Positions 45,010 to 54,519 of a DNA stretch of 64,000 nucleotides are shown here, one piece after another (the first letter of the stretch is position 1; every line of letters begins with the position of its first letter). A model generated the notes under the pieces. The model was given only the letters and a program-made list of their open reading frames with translations, did no database searches and was not told where the DNA came from. The position numbers and the translations under genes were made by a program. The DNA comes from Sporosarcina sp. PTS2304 (GTDB lineage Bacteria; Bacillota; Bacilli; Bacillales_A; Planococcaceae): assembly GCF_003351785.1 (NCBI RefSeq), contig NZ_CP031230.1:1603501-1667500 (forward strand), given 5' to 3'.

Positions 45010-45460
45010 TTTCTTCCACCCACTTCCTGAGTTCACTCATTCCGCGATCTTTCATATGAAAGCTTAAATCAGTGCAAGCATCTAGTTCCTCATCAGTCAT
45101 CCAAACTGCACCTTCTGTTTCCAATAACGTATAATCATTTTCGATATGCACAACCTCCCCAGTAAAAACAGCTTTGCAAAATGGCGGTTCCGTAAAGACT
45201 ACATATTCAGCAAATGATTGAACATTTGTAATTGTGACACCTGTTTCTTCTAATGTTTCACGAATGGCAGCTTGCTTAATCGTTTCACCCGGCTCCGCCT
45301 TGCCACCCGGAAATTCTACTCCACGAATGCGATGTTTAGTCAACAACCATCGATCACCGTGCTTCATCACGACTAGTACATGTCTTGATTCAATGTTATG
45401 CGGATTATGTCCGAAAGTTAATTCGACATTCGCTCCATTCAAATCTTCAAATTTCAACAA
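44993..45460 (-). CDS. ytkD: Nudix hydrolase (YtkD-type)
   Basis: Nudix pyrophosphatase of about 155 residues. The box is complete: G-x5-E-x7-R-E-x2-E-E-x-G in 'GGKAEPGETIKQAAIRETLEE' region. The relative YtkD hydrolyses 8-oxo-dGTP and other nucleoside triphosphates. Start is set at TTG 45460 because AAAGGA lies 10 nt before it (a second TTG follows at 45457); a longer frame upstream lacks a ribosome site. Symbol assigned by protein type and by order next to malic enzyme, dps and ytjA. Confidence 0.85.
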   Translation of the reverse strand: MLKFEDLNGANVELTFGHNPHNIESRHVLVVMKHGDRWLLTKHRIRGVEFPGGKAEPGETIKQAAIRETLEETGVTITNVQSFAEYVVFTEPPFCKAVFTGEVVHIENDYTLLETEGAVWMTDEELDACTDLSFHMKDRGMSELRKWVEENGRTV

Positions 45461-45507
45461 TTGGCTCACGTCCTTTATTCTAGTGTAGCGGAAAAGGACA
45501 TGTTGAA

Positions 45508-45822
45508 TCAACGAAAGTACGGAAGTTTTTCAATAAATTGTTTCGACTCCTCATCTGTGTATTCATGAATGAGCGCATACACTTTCATCATCCTAAGATC
45601 AATATCGTGATTATCACGATCATAATGATAAGGAATATAAGGTAAATGAGAACGCAAAAAGTTGCGAAACTCTAAACGGTCCATTTGAGCAAATAATCTT
45701 TCGAAAATTGGATATGCTTCTCGAGGTACTTCTACTTTATACTCCCACGTGGATGAATAAGGATCAACTAACACTTGCTTATGTTGAATAGATACATACA
45801 TCGTATACTTCTGCTCGCTCAT
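45508..45822 (-). CDS. conserved-looking small protein of unknown function
   Basis: 104 residues, soluble, with an N-terminal beta segment ('YTMYVSIQHKQVLVDPY') and a long helical C-terminus ('VYALIHEYTDEESKQFIEKLPYF'); rich in His, Tyr and Asp ('IPYHYDRDNHDID'). The start at 45822 is inferred because sequence upstream is hydrophobic and irregular; the ribosome site is weak. It precedes the Nudix gene by 47 bp. Not recognised. Confidence 0.65.
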   Translation of the reverse strand: MSEQKYTMYVSIQHKQVLVDPYSSTWEYKVEVPREAYPIFERLFAQMDRLEFRNFLRSHLPYIPYHYDRDNHDIDLRMMKVYALIHEYTDEESKQFIEKLPYFR

Positions 45823-46006
45823 AATTAGCCTACTTTCTTTTTTCTGTAGTATGGCATGAAACGTAAAATAAATTCCTGTATTCAACAGATCAAAAAGAAG
45901 CTGAGACATAACAAAAGTAAAGTCCTTTCCCCTGCACTCCAAAAGTCATGCTTTCTGCTCCGGTACACTCTACTGTTCTTAAAAATAGTTACTAATAACA
46001 ACACGA

Positions 46007-46041
46007 ACAAGCGTAAAGGATGACGTGTCCTTTACGCTTGT
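46007..46041 (-). terminator. terminator of the malic enzyme gene
   Basis: 14-bp perfect stem ACAAGCGTAAAGGA / TCCTTTACGCTTGT, loop 7 nt, modest T-run; 30 bp after the malic enzyme stop. Confidence 0.75.
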
Positions 46042-46070
46042 TGCATGTTATGTCCGAGCTTCCTGTTTTC

Positions 46071-47396
46071 TTATTTCCCTTGTTCGTCATATACTACTTT
46101 TTCAACAGCTAATGCGACATTGATATGAACATTTGGATCTAGCGGGTGTGGCACTAAATCGTCTCGCTTCGTACTTTCTACGATAGCTTGTGCTGCAGCA
46201 ATTAGCATAGGATATGTGATCGCTTTAGCATTGGCATTTAGCGCTCCTCGGAAAATACCTGGAAATCCTAAGACGTTATTGACTAGACGTCCGTCTGCTG
46301 CATATGCTGCACCTGCCTCTAATGCTACGTCAGGTGCAATTTCCGCATTTGGATTCGATAACGCTAAGATGATTTGACCTTTACGCACCATTTCTGGTTT
46401 GATTAAATTTGCAACACCGGTTGTGGCAATGACTAAATCACATGTCGCCATAATTTCTTCCATTGAATCTACGACAGTTCCTCCATATTCAGCGAGCATG
46501 TCTGTTGCCTTAGGATTTGGATCTGTGCCTTTCATCTCTTCCACACCATAGGCCATAAACATTCTACTAATCGCAAGACCCGCTGCGCCTAAACCGATTT
46601 GACCAACAGAAGAATTCTGTAATTCCACTCCTACGTGTTTGCATGCTGTTAATGCAGCAGCTAAAGCAACAACTGCCGTGCCATGCTGATCGTCGTGCAT
46701 GACAGGGATTGGCAATTCTTTTTTTAGACGTTCCTCGATTTCAAAGCAATGCGGAGAGCCTATGTCTTCTAGTAAAATCGCTCCAAAACCTTGATGAATA
46801 TGCTTAATCGTTTCCACTACTTTATCAGGATCACTTGTATCTAGTAGAATGGGTATACCGCTAATACCTACGAATTGATCGAACAACACAGCCTTACCTT
46901 CCATTACAGGCATTCCTGCCACAGGTCCAATATCGCCTAATCCTAAAATAGCTGTGCCATCCGTTACAATTGCTACGGTATTTGAAATACCAGTGAAGTA
47001 ATTTGCTTGTTCCGGATCTTCTTGAATCGTTTTACAAACATTTGCCACACCTGGTGTATATACTCGGCGCAAATCAGCTAACGACCGAATTTCCGTCGTA
47101 GCTTTCATATGAATTTTACCGCCTTCATGTGCTTGAAGAACATCGTCAGTGACTGCATGCACTTTAATACCATGTTTTAAGCTTTCAATAGCCTCTACTA
47201 TTTCAGCTAAATGTTGTTGATTATTACACTGCAACGCTATTTCTCTAATGGTTGAAACGGTTCCTACTTTAATCGTTTGTATATCACCAATATCGCCACC
47301 CAGTTGTCCAATAGCCATCGTCACTTTACCTAAATTTCCTGGTCTAGAAGGTGTTTCAATAATTAAATTACGTAAAAATTGACCGTGTGCCATCAT
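46071..47396 (-). CDS. malic enzyme with N-terminal ACT domain
   Basis: 441 residues: an ACT domain at about 5-80 ('[23 protein letters not shown]') and a malic-enzyme core with catalytic Tyr in '[11 protein letters not shown]', Lys in '[11 protein letters not shown]', metal ligands in '[17 protein letters not shown]' and '[10 protein letters not shown]', and the NAD(P) fold 'GLGAAGLAI'. It oxidises malate to pyruvate and CO2, feeding NAD(P)H. Orthologous in position to ytsJ of B. subtilis. GGGAG lies 7 nt before the ATG. The ACT domain implies allosteric control. Confidence 0.93.
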   Translation of the reverse strand: MMAHGQFLRNLIIETPSRPGNLGKVTMAIGQLGGDIGDIQTIKVGTVSTIREIALQCNNQQHLAEIVEAIESLKHGIKVHAVTDDVLQAHEGGKIHMKATTEIRSLADLRRVYTPGVANVCKTIQEDPEQANYFTGISNTVAIVTDGTAILGLGDIGPVAGMPVMEGKAVLFDQFVGISGIPILLDTSDPDKVVETIKHIHQGFGAILLEDIGSPHCFEIEERLKKELPIPVMHDDQHGTAVVALAAALTACKHVGVELQNSSVGQIGLGAAGLAISRMFMAYGVEEMKGTDPNPKATDMLAEYGGTVVDSMEEIMATCDLVIATTGVANLIKPEMVRKGQIILALSNPNAEIAPDVALEAGAAYAADGRLVNNVLGFPGIFRGALNANAKAITYPMLIAAAQAIVESTKRDDLVPHPLDPNVHINVALAVEKVVYDEQGK

Positions 47397-47449
47397 TCTT
47401 CAACTCCCTATAATATATGTATCCATATTTCATCTCTACTTAACAGAAA

Positions 47450-47484
47450 AAACACACATCTCTAATCATACGAGATGTGTGTTT
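47450..47484 (-). terminator. terminator of the YjfB-type gene
   Basis: 13-bp perfect stem AAACACACATCTC / GAGATGTGTGTTT and a TTTTTT tail on the minus strand. Confidence 0.9.
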
Positions 47485-47489
47485 GCCAA

Positions 47490-47669
47490 TCAAGCCTTGA
47501 TATCCACAGATGCCCCTTTGTACGGGTGTGCGGTTGGCTGATTTTCAAGCCCACTCAGCATTTCGGTAACCGCAGAAGTTTCAATCGAAAGAGCTTTATT
47601 CATCATACTCATCTGAACGGTCGATTGCAGGCTTCTCAACTGACTGGACATAATAGAATTCATATCCAT
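47490..47669 (-). CDS. YjfB family (putative motility protein)
   Basis: 59-residue protein: 'MDMNSIMSSQLRSLQSTVQMSMMNKALS...' pattern of Met/Ser/Gln-rich amphipathic helix followed by 'PYKGASVDIKA' C-terminus, as in YjfB-family proteins found in flagellated Bacilli. ATG 47669 is preceded by AAGGAG at 8 nt; a GTG three codons earlier overlaps that site. Function unproven; a terminator follows. Confidence 0.75.
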   Translation of the reverse strand: MDMNSIMSSQLRSLQSTVQMSMMNKALSIETSAVTEMLSGLENQPTAHPYKGASVDIKA

Positions 47670-47734
47670 TGCGTTCACTCCTTCCTACTACTTCACTTCT
47701 TTGTATCGGCTACTTTCATGCGTAATGAAGAGTT

Positions 47735-48184
47735 TCATTCATTTGTTTCGCCTAAAAATGCATTTAGCATCCATTGATGTTTTTCAATGCTTTGATACAC
47801 TGCATTCAACATATCTTCTGTCATATCGTCAGAATCTTTCGCTGCTAAATCCATACCTTTTTTCAATGATTTCATAATTTTATCAAAATCATCTACAAGC
47901 GTTTGTACCATATCGTTTGCTCGTTCCGTACCTTTTGCTTCACTCACTACAGATTCTTCCAAATGCTCTGCTAGTGTCGCTGTAGGCTCACCGCCTAATG
48001 TCAATACGCGTTCAGCAATTTCATCCATATGCAAAGTTGCTTCGTTATACAACTCTTCAAATTTTGCATGCAATGTAAAGAACTGATTTCCTTTTACATA
48101 CCAGTGGTAATTATGTAACTTCGCATACATAACCGACCATGTAGACACCTGCTTATTCAATTCTTGGATTAATTCTTTAGACAT
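47735..48184 (-). CDS. dps: Dps-family ferritin-like protein
   Basis: 149-residue mini-ferritin: ferroxidase residues in 'HNYHWYVKGNQFFTLHAKFEELYNE' region (H, H, D/E) and 'HMDEIAERVL'. It stores iron, consumes peroxide and may protect DNA. Same neighbourhood as ytkB/dps in B. subtilis. Divergent from yidD with 95 bp between; a PerR box was not convincing. Confidence 0.93.
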   Translation of the reverse strand: MSKELIQELNKQVSTWSVMYAKLHNYHWYVKGNQFFTLHAKFEELYNEATLHMDEIAERVLTLGGEPTATLAEHLEESVVSEAKGTERANDMVQTLVDDFDKIMKSLKKGMDLAAKDSDDMTEDMLNAVYQSIEKHQWMLNAFLGETNE

Positions 48185-48279
48185 AAAAAAACACTCCTCT
48201 ACATTAGTTATAAGCTTCTCTCTTTTAATTTACCACGTAACTCGGTAAACTAAACCTACTTAGATCGGAAGGTGACATT

Positions 48280-48513
48280 ATGTTAAAGAAAGTGCTAGTG
48301 CTATTCATCCGCTTTTATCAAAAATTTATATCCCCTATGTTTCCGCCGTCTTGCCGTTTCTATCCTACTTGCTCTCATTATGGCGTAGAGGCTATTGAAA
48401 CGCACGGTGCACTAAAAGGTAGTTACTTGGCCGTTATGCGGATTTTAAAATGCCATCCTTTTCATGAAGGCGGATTTGACCCTGTACCGCCAAAGAAAGA
48501 AAAGAAAAAATAA
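48280..48513 (+). CDS. yidD: membrane insertion efficiency factor YidD
   Basis: 77 residues with the full YidD signature: '[30 protein letters not shown]' region with conserved Cys, and '[17 protein letters not shown]'. It sits on the inner face of the membrane and helps insertion of membrane proteins through YidC/OxaA. Corresponds to ytjA next to dps in B. subtilis. C-terminus is a Lys-rich tail. Confidence 0.95.
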   Translation: MLKKVLVLFIRFYQKFISPMFPPSCRFYPTCSHYGVEAIETHGALKGSYLAVMRILKCHPFHEGGFDPVPPKKEKKK

Positions 48514-48564
48514 TGCAGGTTGCAATCATAAAATAAATCTTGTATGATTAGGAAGTTATCTAAA

Positions 48565-48579
48565 TAGTAATCATTCCGA
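48565..48579 (+). promoter_or_regulatory. putative Zur box
   Basis: TAGTAATCATTCCGA fits TCGTAATNATTACGA at 13 of 15 positions (consensus from memory) and lies 24 bp before the zinc-binding lipoprotein gene. Confidence 0.65.
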
Positions 48580-48602
48580 TTAACGTCATGGAGGCTTTAT
48601 GA

Positions 48603-49559
48603 ATGAAAAAACGATTTGCATTATTAGTTACCGCTCTGCTCCTCTTAATAAGCGGCTGCACAAATGACACAACTAAGAAAAGCAATAGTACTTCACCTGA
48701 AAAGATGCTTATATACACTACAGTATATCCGTTACAATACTTTACTGAACGCATCGGCGGCGAGTTTGTTGATGTGCAATCTATTTATCCACCAGGTACA
48801 GATGAGCACGTGTTTGAACCGACACAAAAGGATATGATGGCTTTAGCGAAAGCCGATCTGTTCTTTTACATAGGACTCGGATTGGAAGGTTTCGTTCAGA
48901 AAACAGAAAAGACATTGCAGACAGAGGATGTTCAATTTATCCCGGTTGCAGATTCTATTGACAGAGAACAATTAGGATCTGGTCATTCCCACGAGGAAGA
49001 AAGCCATGACGAACATGATCACCACCATGATTCTGCTGTCGATCCCCACGTATGGATTTCACCTTTTCTAAGTACATTATTGGCAGAAAAGATTAAAGAC
49101 GAATTAGCGGATGAACTACCAGAACACGCAGAACAATTCCAAGCCAACTACGAAACGTTATATGATGAACTCGAAGGCCTAGATAGACAATTTAAAACAA
49201 TGGCAGATGCTGCACCGAATAAAACATTTTTTGTCTCCCATGCTGCTTTTGGCTATTTAGCATCTACGTATGGATTGCAACAATTGGCTGTATCCGGTTT
49301 AGATTCACAAAATGAACCTTCACAAAAACAGCTCGCCAGCATTGTTCAGGAAGCACAAGAAAAAAATATTCACTATATATTGTTCGAGCAAAATGTAAGC
49401 TCTAAGTTAGCGGAAGTCATTCAAAAAGAATTAGGTGCTAAAACACTAACACTGCATAATTTAAGCGTGCTGACAGATGAGGATATCGTAAACGAGGAAG
49501 ACTATTTTACGTTAATGAAACATAATTTAGAAGTTTTGAAAACTGCTTTAAGCAAGTAG
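48603..49559 (+). CDS. zinc ABC transporter substrate-binding lipoprotein (ZnuA/AdcA type)
   Basis: 318 residues: lipoprotein signal with lipobox I-S-G-C, then the cluster A-1 metal-binding fold: 'TVYPLQYFTERIGGEF', 'PPGTDEHVFEPT', a His-rich loop ('HSHEEESHDEHDHHHD') typical of zinc carriers, 'DPHVWISP', 'SHAAFGYLA'. It binds Zn2+ outside the membrane. The matching ATPase and permease genes are not adjacent. GGAGG precedes the ATG; a Zur-like box lies upstream. Confidence 0.93.
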   Translation: MKKRFALLVTALLLLISGCTNDTTKKSNSTSPEKMLIYTTVYPLQYFTERIGGEFVDVQSIYPPGTDEHVFEPTQKDMMALAKADLFFYIGLGLEGFVQKTEKTLQTEDVQFIPVADSIDREQLGSGHSHEEESHDEHDHHHDSAVDPHVWISPFLSTLLAEKIKDELADELPEHAEQFQANYETLYDELEGLDRQFKTMADAAPNKTFFVSHAAFGYLASTYGLQQLAVSGLDSQNEPSQKQLASIVQEAQEKNIHYILFEQNVSSKLAEVIQKELGAKTLTLHNLSVLTDEDIVNEEDYFTLMKHNLEVLKTALSK

Positions 49560-49579
49560 AAGATGAATGACAATAGTAG

Positions 49580-49632
49580 AAAGGGACTGTATAGAAAATC
49601 AGTAACTTCTGATTTTCTTTACAGTCCCTTTT
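49580..49632. terminator. bidirectional long terminator
   Basis: AAAGGGACTGTA.AGAAAATCAG / CTGATTTTCT.TACAGTCCCTTT, loop TAACTT, T-runs both ways between the convergent zinc-binding and menE genes. Confidence 0.88.
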
Positions 49633-49654
49633 GTTGTAGAAACTGGTACTTTTT

Positions 49655-51088
49655 CTACACTCTTTTTTTTAGTTCAAAACGCATTAGTTTATTCGACGCA
49701 TTGCGTGGCAGTTCATCCACAAAATAAATCTTTTTTGGTAATTTATAGCGAGCTAACCGCTGTTCACAGAAATCCAAAATTTCTTTTTCCGTAACAGTCT
49801 CACTGATCACGAAAGCAACTGGTACTTGCCCCCACTGCACATCTTCTTTACCGCAAACTCCTGCTTCTCGAATCAAGGGGTGTGCCAACAAGACATTTTC
49901 AATTTCTGCCGGGTAGATGTTTTCTCCACCTGAAATGATTAAATCCGCTCTTCTATCTACGATAAATAAAAATCCTTCATCGTCTATGTAACCCATATCA
50001 CCCGTGGCTAGCCAGCCGTCAGTTGTCAATGGAGAGCGCTTCTTTTGACTTCCTACATAACCCGGCGTAACGTGCGGTCCTTTGATGAGAACTTCGCCTA
50101 TCACATGCTGATCATCAGTTCCTTTGATAGAAATTTGATTGAAAAATAAAGGTTTGCCCGCAGACCCTTGTTTTCTTCGTGCATCTGCTTTGCCAAGCGT
50201 TGTTGTTTGTGAACATGTTTCTGTCATACCGTACGTTTGAAGTATTGGTAAATTTCGCGCTACAGCACGTTCTAAATAATCTAAAGGAACAGATCCACCA
50301 CCTACTAACATAGAGCGAAAAGAAGGATGTGCTTTCATATGTTCCGACTCCATTACACGAACGATTTGATCTAATGTTAATGCGACAACTGACATAGCCG
50401 TCACATTCCCTGCAGAAATTTGTACAGCAGCTTCTTTTGCATCAAATTTTTCGTACAAGCGCATTTCCATGCCGTAAATAACTGAGCGAATAATAATCGA
50501 TAATCCACTAATGTGAAATAACGGCATCATACAAAGCCAAGAGTCTTTTTCTGTCAAACCTAAATTTAAAGCGGAGGCCAATGCACTCGCTGTATGATTA
50601 CCAGCAGTTTGGCGCACTCCTTTTGGCGCTCCAGTCGTACCCGACGTATACATAATGGAAAGCGTTTGTTCTTCCTCCCATTGTTGCTCCAGTGCGTATT
50701 CTTTTCTCGTTTGTCGGCGTAGTGTAGAAAATGTTAGGCAATTTACTCCATCAATTGTAGAATACTTCGTGTCATCAACAAGTAAAATTTCTGCTTCCGA
50801 GTCCTCCACTTGCCAACGCAGCTCGACTGGAGTCAACCGATTATTAAGGCATACAATCTCTACCCGCAGTAGCCAGCATGCATGAATTATAAAGACAGTT
50901 TGTTCAGTAGACTGACTTAGCAATGCTAGTCTACTGCCTGGTTGAACACCTGCATGATGAAGCTGTTGTGAAATTTCAAGCGATTTTTCAAACAACTCGC
51001 CAAATGTCCAACGCTCTCCATTACTCACTAACGCGGGCGCATCAGGAGTCAGTTTTGCGCGCTGAACAAGCCAATTAGGAATAATCAT
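49655..51088 (-). CDS. menE: o-succinylbenzoate-CoA ligase
   Basis: Adenylate-forming enzyme of 477 residues: P-loop 'IMYTSGTTGAPKGV', 'QTYGMTETCSQ', 'LATGDMGYIDDEGFLFI', hinge and catalytic Lys near the end ('NASNKLMRFEL'). It activates o-succinylbenzoate for MenB. Last men gene in order; separated from menB by 60 bp with a terminator-like hairpin. The substrate call rests on the men context. Confidence 0.93.
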   Translation of the reverse strand: MIIPNWLVQRAKLTPDAPALVSNGERWTFGELFEKSLEISQQLHHAGVQPGSRLALLSQSTEQTVFIIHACWLLRVEIVCLNNRLTPVELRWQVEDSEAEILLVDDTKYSTIDGVNCLTFSTLRRQTRKEYALEQQWEEEQTLSIMYTSGTTGAPKGVRQTAGNHTASALASALNLGLTEKDSWLCMMPLFHISGLSIIIRSVIYGMEMRLYEKFDAKEAAVQISAGNVTAMSVVALTLDQIVRVMESEHMKAHPSFRSMLVGGGSVPLDYLERAVARNLPILQTYGMTETCSQTTTLGKADARRKQGSAGKPLFFNQISIKGTDDQHVIGEVLIKGPHVTPGYVGSQKKRSPLTTDGWLATGDMGYIDDEGFLFIVDRRADLIISGGENIYPAEIENVLLAHPLIREAGVCGKEDVQWGQVPVAFVISETVTEKEILDFCEQRLARYKLPKKIYFVDELPRNASNKLMRFELKKRV

Positions 51089-51117
51089 TGTAATCCCTCC
51101 GCATAAGTCTACTCATG

Positions 51118-51147
51118 AAAAAGCTGCCTACTAATAGGCAGCTTTCT
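51118..51147 (-). terminator. hairpin between menB and menE
   Basis: AAAGCTGCCTA / TAGGCAGCTTT, perfect 11-bp stem followed on the minus strand by TTTTTC. Looks like an intrinsic terminator inside the operon. Confidence 0.75.
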
Positions 51148-51148
51148 A

Positions 51149-51967
51149 TTAAGGGAAACGCGGGAATTGATCGAAGTCAGGCGTACGTTTTTCTTTAAAC
51201 GCATCGCGGCCTTCTTTCGCCTCGTCTGTTGTGTAATAAAGAAGTGTTGCATCACCAGCTAATTGTTGAAGTCCTGCTAATCCATCCGTATCTGCATTCA
51301 TTGCAGCTTTTAAGAAGCGTAATGCTGTTGGACTCTTGCTTAACATTTCTTCACACCATTGCACTGTTTCATCTTCTAGTTGCTCGTAAGGAACGACTGT
51401 ATTCACAAGACCCATATCCAGCGCTTCTTGTGCGTCGTACTGACGGCATAAGTACCAGATTTCCCGTGCTTTTTTATGACCGATAATACGCGCTAAATAG
51501 CCAGAACCATACCCTGCGTCAAATGAACCTACAGTTGGTCCAGTCTGTCCGAAACGCGCATTGTCTGCAGCGATCGTTAAATCGCAAACTACGTGAAGTA
51601 CGTGACCGCCACCAATTGCATAACCTGCGACCATCGCCACTACTGGCTTTGGAATGACACGGATCAAGCGCTGTAGATCCAATACATTCAAACGTGGAAT
51701 TTCATCTTCACCGACATAGCCACCATGACCGCGAACAGATTGATCGCCGCCTGAACAGAATGCTTTCTCTCCTTCACCTGTTAAAACGATTACACCTATT
51801 CTGCTGTCGTCACGTGCTCGTGAAAATGCATCAATCAATTCCATTACCGTTTTCGGTCTAAATGCATTTCGCACTTCTGGACGATTGATCGTTATTCTTG
51901 CGATGCCGTTGTACATTTCATACTTAATATCATCGTATGTACGTAGTGATTCCCATTGACGCGTCAT
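51149..51967 (-). CDS. menB: 1,4-dihydroxy-2-naphthoyl-CoA synthase
   Basis: 272-residue crotonase-fold enzyme closing the naphthoate ring. MenB hallmarks: '[15 protein letters not shown]' (oxyanion hole), '[25 protein letters not shown]', '[15 protein letters not shown]' and the C-terminal '[15 protein letters not shown]'. GGAGG precedes the ATG. 13 bp after menH. Confidence 0.97.
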   Translation of the reverse strand: MTRQWESLRTYDDIKYEMYNGIARITINRPEVRNAFRPKTVMELIDAFSRARDDSRIGVIVLTGEGEKAFCSGGDQSVRGHGGYVGEDEIPRLNVLDLQRLIRVIPKPVVAMVAGYAIGGGHVLHVVCDLTIAADNARFGQTGPTVGSFDAGYGSGYLARIIGHKKAREIWYLCRQYDAQEALDMGLVNTVVPYEQLEDETVQWCEEMLSKSPTALRFLKAAMNADTDGLAGLQQLAGDATLLYYTTDEAKEGRDAFKEKRTPDFDQFPRFP

Positions 51968-51980
51968 AATTAATTCCTCC

Positions 51981-52808
51981 TCAATTCTGTGCTTTCAAAT
52001 AGCTCTTTATCATTGTAGCAAATTGTCGGGGTTTTTCCACGTGAATTGCATGACCTGCGTCTTTTATCATTTCATGTCGGACAAAAGGCAAGTATTGTTT
52101 CATCTTATGTGCTATTTCTACAAATTTTGGATCTTCACTGCCGGTCATTAATAGTACCGGTAGCTTTACCTGCTCTAAGTCCTCCCAATACGATCGCTGG
52201 CTTCCCGTGCCAATCCCCCGCAAGCTATTCGCCAAACCGATTGCCTTTTGACTCAAACGTTCTTGTCGAACCGCCTGACGTTGCTCATCTGACAGGTTCT
52301 TTTGCGAATGAAACAAAGGGATTTCCTGCCAAAAATCAATAAATGACTCTAGGCCTTCTTGCTCTATTCGTTCTGCCAACTTGGCATCTGCTAAACGCCG
52401 TGTCTTTTGCTCTTCCTCACTACGTAAGCCAGGAGAACTGCTTTCTAGAATCAGACCGGCCACTTGACTAGGATAGGTGACAGTATAGGCTAGTGCGACA
52501 CGCCCCCCCATAGAATAACCTAGGATAATCGGACAAGCGAGTTGTAGAATCGCAAATAACTCATGTAAGTCTTTAATTTGCTGTTCCATTCGATAACGTG
52601 ATATTTCTACTGGTGCTTCCGATCGGCCGTGTCCCAGTAAATCGATAGCGACAACGTGATAAGTTGAAGAAAGCAATCGTATTGTTTCTGTCCATGTGGA
52701 CGTGGAACCAGTAAAGCCGTGAAGTAAAACAATAGTAGGCGACTGATCCTGTCCATACTGCTCCACATGCATCTTTACACCACGAATGCCGTATTTCTCA
52801 GCTCTCAT
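51981..52808 (-). CDS. menH: SHCHC synthase (alpha/beta hydrolase)
   Basis: 275 residues, hydrolase fold: '[13 protein letters not shown]', nucleophile elbow '[12 protein letters not shown]' with the catalytic Ser, '[10 protein letters not shown]' and His in '[12 protein letters not shown]'. It eliminates pyruvate from SEPHCHC. The ATG at 52808 lies 11 bp inside the menD end and has GGTGG 6 nt before it. Confidence 0.92.
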   Translation of the reverse strand: MRAEKYGIRGVKMHVEQYGQDQSPTIVLLHGFTGSTSTWTETIRLLSSTYHVVAIDLLGHGRSEAPVEISRYRMEQQIKDLHELFAILQLACPIILGYSMGGRVALAYTVTYPSQVAGLILESSSPGLRSEEEQKTRRLADAKLAERIEQEGLESFIDFWQEIPLFHSQKNLSDEQRQAVRQERLSQKAIGLANSLRGIGTGSQRSYWEDLEQVKLPVLLMTGSEDPKFVEIAHKMKQYLPFVRHEMIKDAGHAIHVEKPRQFATMIKSYLKAQN

Positions 52809-54519
52809 GCTGCTCCACCCTCTTCGCTATTTCACGCCAAACTGAACGATGTGCCTCCACATTTTCAGCACGATCTGTCAGTACTTCAATAATACGTAAA
52901 TCTTTAGTTTTAGGTGTCTGCAAAGCCGCTTCAAATGATTCTACTGTAGTGACCACATCATATTGTGCTTCGTACATAGCAGCTAAATGATTAAATTTCA
53001 CATTCGTTGGAGTGCCGAATAGTTTCTCGTAGTGATTTTCGATAGAGGACTGTGGCAAGTAAGAGAATATACCGCCACCATTATTGTTCAGAACGACGAT
53101 TGTCAAATTCGTCTGTTGCAGTCGCGAAATAAGCAATCCATTACTATCATGTAAAAACGCCAAATCTCCAATTAATAAGTAAGTAGTCCGTTTACGTGCT
53201 TCTGAAATGCCTAGTGCAGTAGAAACGACTCCATCAATCCCGTTTGTTCCACGATTACAGAAAAGTGCAATGTCGTGAGTTGTTTGTTTGAAATACGTAT
53301 CCAAATCTCTAATAGGCATACTGCTGCTACAAACGACATCTGATTCATTCGGCAAATGCGCAATGAATTGACGCACGAAATGGCCTTCATCTTCTGCAAA
53401 TTGTTGATTTTCACTCAACACTGTTTGCGAAATCTGGTTAGCAGTACTCCAATAAGTAGTATACTCTGTGCGCTCCATCTGTAGATCAATACCGCGCCAT
53501 ACACTTTCTGCTGTAGATTGGACGTGATGTGTTGTTAAAGCCAATGGATCACGATAATTCGGCGATTCATCTACTGTCATGTATACTTTTGGACATGTCT
53601 TTTTCAAAAATAATGACAATGGTTTGGAAATAGGCTGCGGTCCAAAACGGATTACGCAATCTGCTTTTACTAGTTCAATAAACTTTTCGCTTTTTAACAA
53701 AGCATCATACTGATCGATGCATAAATCCACACAATCTGATGGAACTTCTGAGCGAAGATTGGATAATGGGTCGCAAAGCACAGGCCATTGAAGTTTTTTT
53801 GCAAAAGTCCAAAACAGCTCTTTATCTATTGTCGCTGTTTGTTCACCGACGATTAGTAAACCCTGTCGCGATTCTTTTATCGCACAATGTAATAGATCAT
53901 TCATTTGCGAGGTTAACGTCATTTCTGCCGCTAGCTGTTGTTGAAACCGGCCACTAGACACTTCTTGTTGAAAATCAATTAGAAGTGGTTCACGGAACGG
54001 CACATTTAGATGTACAGGTCCTCTCGGGGCTGTCATCGCAACCGAAAGAAGCCGAACAGTCCGTTGTTCTATATAGGAAAGTATGTCCGGCCGATTTTCT
54101 GGTACCGGGAAATCCACACTTTCTTTTACATGTTCTCCAAACATACGAATTTGATCAATCGCTTGCGGTGCACCTACTTCACGTAACTCATGTGGACGAT
54201 CCGCTGTAATCACGACAAGCGGTAAACGGGCATAGTACGCTTCCGTTACTGCCGGATGATAATTAGAAGCTGCTGTGCCGGATGTACAAAGTAGGGCAAC
54301 AGGTTGTCCTGTCGCCTTTACTAGACCGAGTGCGTAAAAAGCTGCAGAGCGCTCATCCGTATGAATAAACGTCTGCATCGTGTCAGATTCAGAAAATGCA
54401 TAGGCTAACGGAGTTGATCGGGATCCTGGACTGATGACCGCATGTTTGACTCCTTGTTTCATTAATGCCTTAGTTAACCGATACACATAATGTGTTAATC
54501 CAACCTGATGATCATTCAT
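52798..54519 (-). CDS. menD: SEPHCHC synthase
   Basis: 573-residue thiamine-diphosphate enzyme joining isochorismate and 2-oxoglutarate. 'GVKHAVISPGSRSTPLAYAF' starts the Pyr domain; the cofactor motif is in 'LLIGDLAFLHDSNGLLI...NNNGGGIFSYLP' (G-D-x-~25-N-N). ATG 54519 has GGAGG 8 nt before it and overlaps menF by 8 bp. Confidence 0.95.
   Translation of the reverse strand: MNDHQVGLTHYVYRLTKALMKQGVKHAVISPGSRSTPLAYAFSESDTMQTFIHTDERSAAFYALGLVKATGQPVALLCTSGTAASNYHPAVTEAYYARLPLVVITADRPHELREVGAPQAIDQIRMFGEHVKESVDFPVPENRPDILSYIEQRTVRLLSVAMTAPRGPVHLNVPFREPLLIDFQQEVSSGRFQQQLAAEMTLTSQMNDLLHCAIKESRQGLLIVGEQTATIDKELFWTFAKKLQWPVLCDPLSNLRSEVPSDCVDLCIDQYDALLKSEKFIELVKADCVIRFGPQPISKPLSLFLKKTCPKVYMTVDESPNYRDPLALTTHHVQSTAESVWRGIDLQMERTEYTTYWSTANQISQTVLSENQQFAEDEGHFVRQFIAHLPNESDVVCSSSMPIRDLDTYFKQTTHDIALFCNRGTNGIDGVVSTALGISEARKRTTYLLIGDLAFLHDSNGLLISRLQQTNLTIVVLNNNGGGIFSYLPQSSIENHYEKLFGTPTNVKFNHLAAMYEAQYDVVTTVESFEAALQTPKTKDLRIIEVLTDRAENVEAHRSVWREIAKRVEQHES

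Noticed and set aside
48185..48279. PerR box between dps and yidD
   Set aside because: Only a weak match to TTATAATNATTATAA; not enough to report.
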